Source: CAYXFZ01 sp964464385
GTDB taxonomy: Bacteria > Planctomycetota > UBA1135
Reading direction: 5' to 3'
Length of the DNA stretch: 5,891 nt
NCBI GenBank assembly: GCA_964464385.1
Contig: CAYXFZ010000111.1
Location: 1-5,891, forward strand
Of the stretch, positions 1 to 5,891 are shown piece after piece. The translations under genes were made by a program, and so were the position numbers. Below the pieces are notes generated by a model, which did no database searches, was not told the origin of the DNA, and saw only the letters and a program-made list of their open reading frames with translations. The first letter of the stretch is position 1; each line of letters begins with the position of its first letter.

Positions 1-2
1 TT

Positions 3-977
3 TCATACCGAAAGCGGCACCGCAGCGGGTTTCGCGTTGGTGCGCAGGCCCAACTTTTGAAACAACTCTTGGTCGCTACCAAGACTAGCATTGGGAGCCG
101 TTAGTAATTTTTCGCCGAGGAAAATAGAGTTGGCTCCGGCCAGAAAACAAAGCGCCTGGGCTTCTTCGGACAAAGATGCCCGACCCGCGGAAAGGCGCAA
201 CCAGGATTTTGGCATCAGAATGCGAGCGCTGGCCACCATGCGCAGGACTTGGGTCCAATCCAGGGTGGGGGTTTCGGCCAAGGGCGTGCCCTCCACCGGC
301 ACCAAGGTATTGATGGGCACCGATTCGGGTGGTGGGCTGAGGTTTGCGAGTTCGTGCAAGAGTCCAATGCGATCCTCTTCCGATTCGCCGAGGCCGAGGA
401 TGCCACCACAGCAAACATGGATGCCGGAATCGCGCACGGTTTGCAAAGTTTCCAAGCGGTCGGCGTAAGTGCGGGTGGTGACAATTTGGCCGTAGTATTC
501 CGGCGAGGTGTCTAGGTTGTGGTTGTAATAATCCAGTCCGGCCTCTTTCAATTGCGCCGCGTGTTGGGTTTCCAGCATGCCGGCCGTCAGGCAGGTCTCC
601 AGACCCATGGCTTTCACTTCGGTGACCATTTCCAGAATGCGTTCGAAGCTCTTGCCGTTTCGAATACGCGGCCAAGCCACGCCCATGCAAAAACGATCGG
701 CGCCTTGGGCGACGGCGGCCCGAGCCCCGGCGATCACCTTGGCGGTGTCTAGCAGAGGTTCCGATTCCAACTCAGTGTCGTTGTGCGCGGATTGCGAACA
801 ATAGGTGCAATCTTCCGCACAAGCGCCGGTTTTGATGCTGAGTAAGGTCGAGCACTGCAAGGTGTCGCCATCGTGGTACTGGCGGTGAACGGTAGCCGCT
901 TCAAAAACCAACGCCATCAGGGGCCGACGGTAAATTTCGGCGACGGCGGCCTTGGGGAGGGTGGCGGGGATGGTCAA
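3..977 (-). CDS. bioB: Biotin synthase BioB (complete)
   Basis: This is a radical-SAM enzyme that inserts sulfur into dethiobiotin, the last step of biotin synthesis, in the cytoplasm. The 324-residue protein has the SAM-cluster motif CAEDCTYC with C53, C57 and C60. The [2Fe-2S] ligands known from E. coli BioB have equivalents here: C97 (RFCMG), C129 (LETCL), C189 (HVCC) and R261 in RLSAGR. The family signatures LSIKTGAC, YYNHNLDTSPEYY and GGILGLGE are also present. The TTG at 975-977 is chosen as start because it gives the family's usual N-terminal helix and puts the cysteines at E. coli-like numbering; the next ATG (residue 21) would cut into that helix. There is no Shine-Dalgarno sequence. 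The TTG overlaps the TGA of the upstream fusion gene, suggesting translational coupling. Length is slightly below the E. coli protein (346) because of a short C-terminus. No other biotin gene is in the window. Identification is very secure. Confidence 0.98.
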   Translation of the reverse strand: MTIPATLPKAAVAEIYRRPLMALVFEAATVHRQYHDGDTLQCSTLLSIKTGACAEDCTYCSQSAHNDTELESEPLLDTAKVIAGARAAVAQGADRFCMGVAWPRIRNGKSFERILEMVTEVKAMGLETCLTAGMLETQHAAQLKEAGLDYYNHNLDTSPEYYGQIVTTRTYADRLETLQTVRDSGIHVCCGGILGLGESEEDRIGLLHELANLSPPPESVPINTLVPVEGTPLAETPTLDWTQVLRMVASARILMPKSWLRLSAGRASLSEEAQALCFLAGANSIFLGEKLLTAPNASLGSDQELFQKLGLRTNAKPAAVPLSV

Positions 978-3346
978 GGCTGGAATGATAAGGAGGCTGT
1001 CCGCTGCAGTGCCGAATCCAGGCGCTGGAGCAGGAAATCGGCGTCCTCGGTCTGAAAGACCAGCGGCGGCTTGATCTTGATGACCTCGTGGAGGGGGCCG
1101 TCGGTGGAGAGCAAGATGCCGTCGTCGCGCATGAGGTGGACGATGTGCCGGGCTTGTTCCGCAGCAGGCTCCTGGGTTGCGCGATCACGGACGCAGACCG
1201 CTCCCAGGAAAAGGCCGAGGCCGCGCACATCGCCGAGGATGGGGTGTTGATCCGCCAACTGACGCAGGCCGGTCAACAACTGCTCGCCCACAAGACGCGC
1301 GTTTTCTTGCAGGCCTTCTTCCTCCAGCACGCGCAGGACCGCCAGTCCGGTGGCGCAGGCCACGGGATTGCCCCCGAAGGTGTTGAAAAATTCCATGCCG
1401 TTATGGAATGACGAGGCAATGGCCGGCGTGGTGATGACGGCGCCCAGCGGGTGGCCGTTGCCCATGGGTTTGCCCACGGTGACGATGTCCGGAATCACGC
1501 CTTGGGTTTCAAAGGCCCAGAAATGACTGCCGACTCGGCCGAAGCCGGTCTGCACCTCGTCGGCAATGCAGAGGGCCCCGGAGGCCCGGGTCTTGGCAAA
1601 GGCCGCCGCCAAAAAACCTGGTGGCAAGACGACCTGCCCGCCGCATCCGGGAATGGCCTCGCACAAAAATGCCGCCGGCTTGGCGCCGCGTTCGGCAATT
1701 GAGGCCAAGCAGCGATCCAGGTCTTGCGCATAGAGCGGGCCGGCGTCGGCCTCGTCGTAGCCGTAAGTGCCGCGATAGCGATCGGGCAAGGTGGCCACTT
1801 GCACATGTGCTTGGCGCCCTTGGCCGCCCGGCCCTTGAAACTTGTAAGGCGACAAATCGATCAGCGCCTGGGTATTGCCGTGATAGGCCGCATCCAGCAC
1901 CACAAAATCACGGCCGCCGCTGTGAACGCGAGCCAAACGCAAGGCGAGTTCGTTGGCCTCGCTTCCGGAGTTGACAAAGTGCACCACTGAGAGCGGCGCC
2001 GGCAAAGTGGCAACCAAAGCCTCGGCGTATTCCAACACCGTGTCGTCCAGGTAACGGGTGTTGGTGTTGTGGCGATGCAATTGCGCGGTGGTGGCCTGGA
2101 CCACTTGGGGGTGGCCGTGCCCGACATGGGGGACATTGTTGATTGCATCCAAGTAGCCGCGACCGGAAGCCTCAAACAAATAACGGCCGGCACCGCGCAC
2201 CATGTGCAGCGGATTGTCATAAGAAAGCGAGAGATTCGGGCCGAGCACGGCATGACGCCGTGCCAGGCGTTGTTTCTGGCCGCGTTGTTCCTTCCCTTTC
2301 GCCTCTTCGGCGCCAAAGCCGCAAACTTGCCGGAGTTTTTGGTGTACCTCGGGGCCCGAAATGCGCAAGGATTGGCGCAGAAAGCGTAGACCAGGCTGCA
2401 GGGTGACCGAGATGTAGCTGTTGTCCGGGTCTGCGGCCCGCGCCACGGCACCCAAGGAAATACTGACGCACATGCGCAAGCAAGCCAGGGGCCAGAGGGC
2501 AGGGAGTTCCTGCTCGGGAATGGCGGAGACGACGTGATAGCCGCGCACCATGTCCACCAGCACCGCCACCGGATCTTCCTGATCCAGCATCGCGTAAGCG
2601 GCCGAAATGGCCAAGTCTCCGCGCAACCAGCCCAAACTCAAATCTTCCAGGTCGATCAGTCCGCTCAGTTTGGGTTGCTCGCCCTCGGTCGAAACCAAGA
2701 GGTTGTAATCATTTGCATCTCCATGGATGGGGCCGACCGCCAGGAGATTTCGCAAGTCTTCACCGTGGCGGGAGTCGCCCAAGCCGACGGCCACTCCGGC
2801 CAGGCTTTCGTGCAAAACCCGCCGGTCGCCCGCCTCAGGCAACTGCGCAAAGTTGGCGGCCGAGACTCGTTCCCCATTGCGCAAGTCCCATTGGAATTGG
2901 CGATCTAAGGCCGGGTGTGTGCAGTCCGCCAGCGCGAGTTGCACTTGTCCTACGAGGGCACCGATGGCGGTATGCAGGGCCGCCGGCCGCGCCTGGACTT
3001 CGGCCAACGGCACGCCCTCGACCCAGCGCGTGAGCCAGAACGGGTTGCAGTCGGCCAGCATGCCCCAAGGATTGCCTTGCAAAGTGGCGAAGGGTTGCGG
3101 CGCGGCGATACCGGCGGCGGCTAGGCGCTGCATGGCGTCCACCCAAAGCGTGAGGGTTTCCTTACCGACTTCCTGGGACATCAGCTTCAGCACGAAGCGG
3201 CCCTCCTCGGTATCCACACAAAAGTTTCGGTCGCGGTAGCCGTTCAAGGGCGTGGCTCTGCCTTGGATTCCAAAGTGCTCTGCCAGCAATTGCTCAGCAT
3301 CCTCTGGAGTGAAACCGGCAAGCAGGGGTTCGGCGGCGGCGGCCAT
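974..3346 (-). CDS. Kinase-phospho-lyase fusion: APH-fold kinase + class III PLP enzyme (ETNPPL/PHYKPL-like)
   Basis: This 790-residue cytoplasmic protein has two domains. Residues about 1-345 are an aminoglycoside-phosphotransferase-fold small-molecule kinase resembling hydroxylysine kinase. K54 in FVLKL is the likely ATP lysine; HGDANDYN gives H208, catalytic D210 and N215; IDLED gives the metal-binding D232. A charged linker (about 346-368) follows. Residues about 369-790 are a class III PLP domain with NSGSEAN (459-465), AYHGN, DEVQTGFGR (D596 facing the pyridine nitrogen) and Schiff-base K626 in VGKPMGNGHP. The stretches NNVPHVGHGHP, NTNTRYLDD and LIDLSPYKF match the human ethanolamine-phosphate and phosphohydroxylysine phospho-lyases better than BioA or ornithine aminotransferases. 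The inferred activity is phosphorylation of an amino alcohol (ethanolamine, hydroxylysine or similar), then PLP-dependent elimination to aldehyde, ammonia and phosphate. Some bacterial relatives carry an M23 peptidase domain between the two; none is seen here. The ATG has no Shine-Dalgarno sequence but a TAATCT box 5 nt upstream. The 3' end overlaps bioB by 4 nt. Confidence 0.93.
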   Translation of the reverse strand: MAAAAEPLLAGFTPEDAEQLLAEHFGIQGRATPLNGYRDRNFCVDTEEGRFVLKLMSQEVGKETLTLWVDAMQRLAAAGIAAPQPFATLQGNPWGMLADCNPFWLTRWVEGVPLAEVQARPAALHTAIGALVGQVQLALADCTHPALDRQFQWDLRNGERVSAANFAQLPEAGDRRVLHESLAGVAVGLGDSRHGEDLRNLLAVGPIHGDANDYNLLVSTEGEQPKLSGLIDLEDLSLGWLRGDLAISAAYAMLDQEDPVAVLVDMVRGYHVVSAIPEQELPALWPLACLRMCVSISLGAVARAADPDNSYISVTLQPGLRFLRQSLRISGPEVHQKLRQVCGFGAEEAKGKEQRGQKQRLARRHAVLGPNLSLSYDNPLHMVRGAGRYLFEASGRGYLDAINNVPHVGHGHPQVVQATTAQLHRHNTNTRYLDDTVLEYAEALVATLPAPLSVVHFVNSGSEANELALRLARVHSGGRDFVVLDAAYHGNTQALIDLSPYKFQGPGGQGRQAHVQVATLPDRYRGTYGYDEADAGPLYAQDLDRCLASIAERGAKPAAFLCEAIPGCGGQVVLPPGFLAAAFAKTRASGALCIADEVQTGFGRVGSHFWAFETQGVIPDIVTVGKPMGNGHPLGAVITTPAIASSFHNGMEFFNTFGGNPVACATGLAVLRVLEEEGLQENARLVGEQLLTGLRQLADQHPILGDVRGLGLFLGAVCVRDRATQEPAAEQARHIVHLMRDDGILLSTDGPLHEVIKIKPPLVFQTEDADFLLQRLDSALQRTASLSFQP

Positions 3347-3351
3347 GCCAA

Positions 3352-3357
3352 AGATTA
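3352..3357 (-). promoter_or_regulatory. Candidate -10 box (TAATCT) of the kinase-phospho-lyase/bioB unit
   Basis: On the minus strand TAATCT ends 5 nt before the ATG at 3346. Transcription would start at or next to the start codon, so the message would be leaderless, in keeping with the lack of a ribosome binding site. No convincing -35 element is seen. The box shares a 56-bp divergent intergenic region with the promoter of the small Cys-rich protein gene. Confidence 0.45.
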
Positions 3358-3390
3358 TGGATTCGCCTGCCGGATGCCGTTCGAGACTCC

Positions 3391-3396
3391 TACACT
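3391..3396 (+). promoter_or_regulatory. Candidate -10 box (TACACT) of the Cys-rich protein gene
   Basis: TACACT lies exactly 6 nt before the ATG at 3403, with no Shine-Dalgarno sequence between. The same hexamer at the same spacing precedes the gene at 5614, which supports its being a real leaderless promoter element. No good -35 match is visible at 16-19 nt. Confidence 0.5.
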
Positions 3397-3402
3397 AGCC
3401 CC

Positions 3403-3588
3403 ATGAAGAAATTCCTCGTTGGCATGTTCCTCGTCGTCGCCGCATTCCTTCCTGCCTGCGGCTCCGCCGAAGCTGCGACCTGCGGCTGTGGTTACGAAAA
3501 AGGCACCGAGCAGTGCTGTGACGAAAACGCCGAGCGTTGTGGCGACTGCGGCAAGATCAAGGGTTCGCCCGGCTGCTGCGTCGAGTAG
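3403..3588 (+). CDS. Small exported cysteine-rich protein (61 aa), function unknown
   Basis: The protein is 61 residues long. Residues 1-24 form a signal peptide: MKK, a hydrophobic run (FLVGMFLVVAAFLPA), then CGSAEA. Two processing routes are possible: signal peptidase I after AEA (residue 24), or lipoprotein processing at C19, since LPAC resembles a lipobox with an unusual proline at -2. The mature part is about 37 residues with eight cysteines as CxC (27, 29), CC (38, 39), CxxC (46, 49) and CC (58, 59), ending in KGSPGCC. Such a pattern fits either metal binding or a compact disulfide-linked fold in the periplasm or at the outer surface; no enzyme family is recognised. The ATG is supported by the signal peptide directly after it and by TACACT 6 nt upstream. 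The gene stands alone and is divergent from the kinase-phospho-lyase gene. It is likely a real gene, but its role is open. Confidence 0.8.
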   Translation: MKKFLVGMFLVVAAFLPACGSAEAATCGCGYEKGTEQCCDENAERCGDCGKIKGSPGCCVE

Positions 3589-3820
3589 TTCTTGCCCGAA
3601 ACTGTTCCCAATTCCCTGACCCAGTCCATCTTGGTCACGATTTGTTGCTGTATGCCCTTGGGCATGCTTCCAACTTGCTCACCATGCGCCTCGGCGGCGT
3701 CCCGCTCGAAATCACCGAGATCGAGTAACTTTACTCCGCTACCCCGGTTTGAGGGCATTGTTGTGGCGAACTAGAGAATAGTGGGTTTCCAATTCGGTTT
3801 CTTCTTATCCCGGAAAGAAC
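3589..3820. other. Intergenic stretch without a convincing gene
   Basis: Short ORFs exist on both strands, but none has a recognisable family, a promoter box at the local spacing, or a better case than its antisense partner. A short inverted repeat ATGCCC-TT-GGGCAT lies at 3652-3665. It could form a small hairpin downstream of the Cys-rich gene but has no following T-run, so it is not a canonical terminator. Confidence 0.5.
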
Positions 3821-3828
3821 TATAAAAT
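3821..3828 (+). promoter_or_regulatory. Candidate -10 box of the degenerate tRNA-Gly copy
   Basis: TATAAAAT is a near-consensus -10 sequence ending 8 nt before the tRNA-like 5' end at 3837. No clear -35 is seen at 17-18 nt. It suggests that the degenerate copy sits behind a native tRNA promoter and was once a working tRNA gene. Confidence 0.45.
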
Positions 3829-3836
3829 CAGGCCAT

Positions 3837-4914
<1,078 letters not shown>

Positions 4915-4926
4915 GGGCGTCTATCT

Positions 4927-4932
4927 AGATTA
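4927..4932 (-). promoter_or_regulatory. Candidate -10 box (TAATCT) of the alkB-like gene
   Basis: The hexamer is identical to the one before the kinase-phospho-lyase gene, but here it lies 12 nt before the ATG, predicting a leader of about 5-6 nt. No Shine-Dalgarno sequence or strong -35 is visible. An 8-bp palindrome TCACGTGA at 4938-4945 lies just upstream and could be an operator, which is speculative. Confidence 0.35.
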
Positions 4933-4971
4933 CAACGTCACGTGATTCTGAAATATTTCTAATTTCTTTTA

Positions 4972-5166
4972 TTGAGGAACCAAATTCCTACAACGCTTCA
5001 CCTCCTTCTCGGTGGTCTCGCAGGAGGGCTTGCCGATGGATTGATCGCCTTCGCGCTTTTGACGAATTCGGCGGATGCCCAATCTGATTATTCCGCCGAG
5101 GCCCCAAAGCTTGCCGTTGACTCTGTGGTTGGTGACGACCCGCTTTTCCTGATTCTCTCCCTTTGA
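4972..5166 (+). CDS. Possible small hydrophobic/exported protein (64 aa, TTG start)
   Basis: This weak ORF is divergent from the alkB-like gene, with 57 bp between the starts. The predicted protein has a hydrophobic N-terminal half (LHLLLGGLAGGLADGLIAFALL) followed by a short polar tail, resembling a signal peptide or one membrane segment. In favour: TAATTT lies exactly 6 nt before the TTG, as at the better-supported starts here. Against: the start codon is rare, the upstream region is very AT-rich (18/60 GC at 4921-4980) so a TANNNT box is easy to find by chance, no family is recognised, and it lies in low-GC DNA beside a likely insertion. It may be a remnant or not a gene at all. Confidence 0.25.
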   Translation: MRNQIPTTLHLLLGGLAGGLADGLIAFALLTNSADAQSDYSAEAPKLAVDSVVGDDPLFLILSL

Positions 5167-5304
5167 CCAGATGAGTCAATATGAGGAATCTTCCCAAGGC
5201 TCATTTCATGTCCAAACACTTCATGATGACGAGTAATGAGCTGGGAAGCCTGAAAACCCTGAGGCAAATCATTTACTGGCAATCACCTCTGAGGCAAAAG
5301 GGAC
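5167..5304. other. Low-GC gap before the tRNA-Gly promoter
   Basis: No gene is supported here. A 10-bp direct repeat, CTGAGGCAAA, occurs at 5259-5268 and 5289-5298, exactly 30 bp apart. An antisense TTG-initiated ORF (5088-5282) has no recognisable features. Confidence 0.4.
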
Positions 5305-5334
5305 TTAACCTGCGTTTTAAAACGCACCTAAACT
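5305..5334 (+). promoter_or_regulatory. Candidate tRNA-Gly promoter with a palindromic spacer
   Basis: A -35-like TTAACC (5305-5310; four of six consensus positions) and a -10-like TAAACT (5329-5334) are 18 bp apart and precede the tRNA 5' end at 5353 by 18 nt. The spacer holds the perfect 16-bp palindrome TGCGTTTTAAAACGCA (5311-5326), which is well placed to act as an operator, though no regulator is seen. Confidence 0.45.
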
Positions 5335-5352
5335 GTTCCGCTGGATTAGGTA

Positions 5353-5428
5353 GCGGCCGTAGCTCAGTTGGTAGAGCTCCAGCTTCCCAAGCTGGTTGTC
5401 GAGGGTTCGAGTCCCTTCGGCCGCTCCA
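5353..5428 (+). tRNA. tRNA-Gly (anticodon CCC), intact, CCA encoded
   Basis: The 76-nt sequence folds as a complete cloverleaf. The acceptor stem GCGGCCG/CGGCCGC is fully paired. The D arm is GCTC/GAGC with loop AGTTGGTA. The anticodon stem CCAGC/GCTGG carries the loop TTCCCAA, placing anticodon CCC at 5386-5388, which reads GGG (glycine). The variable loop is TTGTC, and the T stem GAGGG/CCCTT (one G-T wobble) carries the loop TTCGAGT. The discriminator is T, followed by an encoded CCA (5426-5428). Two degenerate relatives lie nearby: a copy with a broken T arm at 3837 and a tail fragment at 5529. Confidence 0.97.
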
Positions 5429-5483
5429 CTCCCAGATGATTGCTGCGCCTTTGGCGTCGCCGCATTCCTTCACTCCGCGGCCT

Positions 5484-5539
5484 GGGACTCTCTGGAAGCG
5501 GGTGGGCTTCGCTACGCCGCCGCTTTGCGTTCGAGTCCC
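5484..5539. repeat. Long imperfect inverted repeat downstream of tRNA-Gly
   Basis: GGGACTC (5484-5490) pairs with GAGTCCC (5533-5539), and inside it AAGCGG (5496-5501) pairs with CCGCTT (5520-5525), giving 13 bp in two blocks. The transcript could form an extended hairpin. No T-run follows, so it is not a standard intrinsic terminator, though it could help tRNA 3' processing. Confidence 0.55.
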
Positions 5540-5551
5540 TGCGGTCGTTCC
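5529..5551 (+). repeat. Near-copy of the tRNA-Gly 3' tail
   Basis: This stretch matches 5405-5427 of the intact tRNA (T loop, T-stem 3' strand, acceptor 3' strand) at 20 of 23 positions, including the first 12 without a break (GTTCGAGTCCCT). It lies 124 bp downstream of the tRNA tail. The sequence before it does not resemble a tRNA, so this is a tail fragment, as left by integration at a tRNA 3' end or by a tandem repeat. Part of it doubles as the right arm of the inverted repeat. Confidence 0.6.
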
Positions 5552-5601
5552 TGTTTGTCATTCTCTGATGGCGCGGGAAACATGGTTTTTCAGTTTTGAA
5601 G

Positions 5602-5607
5602 TACACT
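5602..5607 (+). promoter_or_regulatory. Candidate -10 box (TACACT) of the secreted esterase-like gene
   Basis: TACACT lies exactly 6 nt before the ATG at 5614, the same hexamer and spacing as before the Cys-rich protein gene at 3403. There is no Shine-Dalgarno sequence. This predicts a leaderless transcript. Confidence 0.5.
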
Positions 5608-5613
5608 GGATTC

Positions 5614-5891
5614 ATGTGGATATCCATTCTCATTCTGACTGCCACAAGCGTGGGGGGAGCTGAAGATCTAGCCCCGTGGAAGGTTCCGGCCAATCATCCG
5701 GATCTCGTATTTACCGGGCGGTGGGATGTTTCCGATCCCTTGGCGCCATGGTGCGAATGGCAGGGAGCCTCGGTTGCCCTCAACTTTGATGGCACCGCAA
5801 TTGCCATGGGCTTGGACCCTGGATCCTCTTCGGAGTGGTACCGCGTGGTCCTGGATGACGATTACTTCAACTCCACAAAGATTCAAATTAG
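5614..5891 (+). CDS. Secreted protein with CE2/SGNH-esterase-like N-terminal domain (partial, 3' end outside window)
   Basis: The ORF is open from the ATG at 5614 to the window edge (92 codons). Residues 1-16 (MWISILILTATSVGGA) look like a signal peptide, though without the usual basic start. The following part contains FTGRWDVSDPLAPWCEWQGASV, with LNFDGTAIAMGL and an EWYRVVLDD segment. This pattern (a GR.D.SDP..P...W.G.....F.GT run followed by a ...V.LD strand) resembles the N-terminal beta-sandwich of carbohydrate-esterase family 2 and related SGNH hydrolases, which deacetylate polysaccharides outside the cytoplasm. The catalytic SGNH domain would lie beyond the window, so the enzyme activity cannot be confirmed. 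The start is supported by the signal peptide and the TACACT box 6 nt upstream. Confidence 0.75.
   Translation, partial: MWISILILTATSVGGAEDLAPWKVPANHPDLVFTGRWDVSDPLAPWCEWQGASVALNFDGTAIAMGLDPGSSSEWYRVVLDDDYFNSTKIQI

Noticed and set aside
974..3346. BioA (a class III aminotransferase of the biotin pathway), suggested by the adjacent bioB
   Set aside because: The PLP-domain motifs (NNVPHVGHGHP, NTNTRYLDD, LIDLSPYKF) match the ETNPPL/PHYKPL phospho-lyases, and BioA is not known to carry an APH-fold kinase domain.
3652..3665. ATGCCC/GGGCAT hairpin as terminator of the Cys-rich gene
   Set aside because: The loop is too tight for the full stem and no T-run follows.
3492..3758. Minus-strand 88-residue ORF antisense to the Cys-rich gene and the following gap
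   Set aside because: It overlaps the better-supported Cys-rich gene, has no promoter box at the local spacing and no recognisable family.
5273..5473. Minus-strand ORF containing RRDSNPRQPAWEAGALP
   Set aside because: It is the antisense translation of the intact tRNA-Gly, a well-known spurious protein pattern in annotations.
5181..5663. 160-residue plus-strand ORF
   Set aside because: It reads straight through the tRNA-Gly gene and the inverted repeat and overlaps the real start at 5614; no protein family is recognisable.
5364..5693. Minus-strand ORF ending in PKGLEPSTTSLGSWSSTN
   Set aside because: It is also antisense to tRNA-Gly in another frame, with nothing family-like in the rest.

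Overview
The window carries three protein genes with clear family matches, one small cysteine-rich secreted protein gene, one partial secreted-esterase gene at the right edge, an intact tRNA-Gly(CCC) and a degenerate tRNA-Gly-like copy. Hand counts on sampled lines put the left side at about 66% GC (1501-1740, 158/240). The alkB-like gene is near 54% (4081-4380, 162/300) and the stretch before the intact tRNA near 48% (4921-5340, 200/420). The organism is bacterial. No start examined has a recognisable Shine-Dalgarno sequence, and three have a TANNNT box 5-6 nt before the ATG, which points to leaderless transcription. The phylum cannot be fixed from this sequence. The secreted CE2-type protein and the small Cys-rich exported protein would fit a Planctomycetota/Verrucomicrobiota-like bacterium, but that is a guess.

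Left region (3-3346, minus strand): a two-gene unit. The upstream gene encodes a 790-residue fusion of an aminoglycoside-phosphotransferase-fold kinase (hydroxylysine-kinase-like) with a class III PLP enzyme of the ethanolamine-phosphate / phosphohydroxylysine phospho-lyase type. This suggests one polypeptide that phosphorylates an amino alcohol and then eliminates phosphate and ammonia. Its stop codon overlaps the TTG start of biotin synthase bioB in a TTGA overlap, so the two are probably co-transcribed and translationally coupled.

Middle (3347-3836): a 56-bp divergent promoter region, the small Cys-rich protein gene on the plus strand, then about 250 bp without a convincing gene.

Right-centre (3837-5428): a tRNA-Gly(CCC)-like sequence with good acceptor, D and anticodon arms but a broken T arm; an orphan AlkB-family membrane diiron hydroxylase gene that ends inside that tRNA-like sequence; a weak TTG-initiated small ORF divergent from it; and the intact tRNA-Gly(CCC) with its own promoter. 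The lower GC and flanking tRNA-Gly copies suggest acquired DNA at a tRNA locus. No integrase or transposase is visible.

Right edge (5429-5891): after the tRNA, a 23-bp near-copy of the tRNA 3' tail lies 124 bp downstream of the original and forms part of a long imperfect inverted repeat. It is followed by the start of a secreted protein with a CE2/SGNH-esterase-like N-terminal domain that runs off the window.
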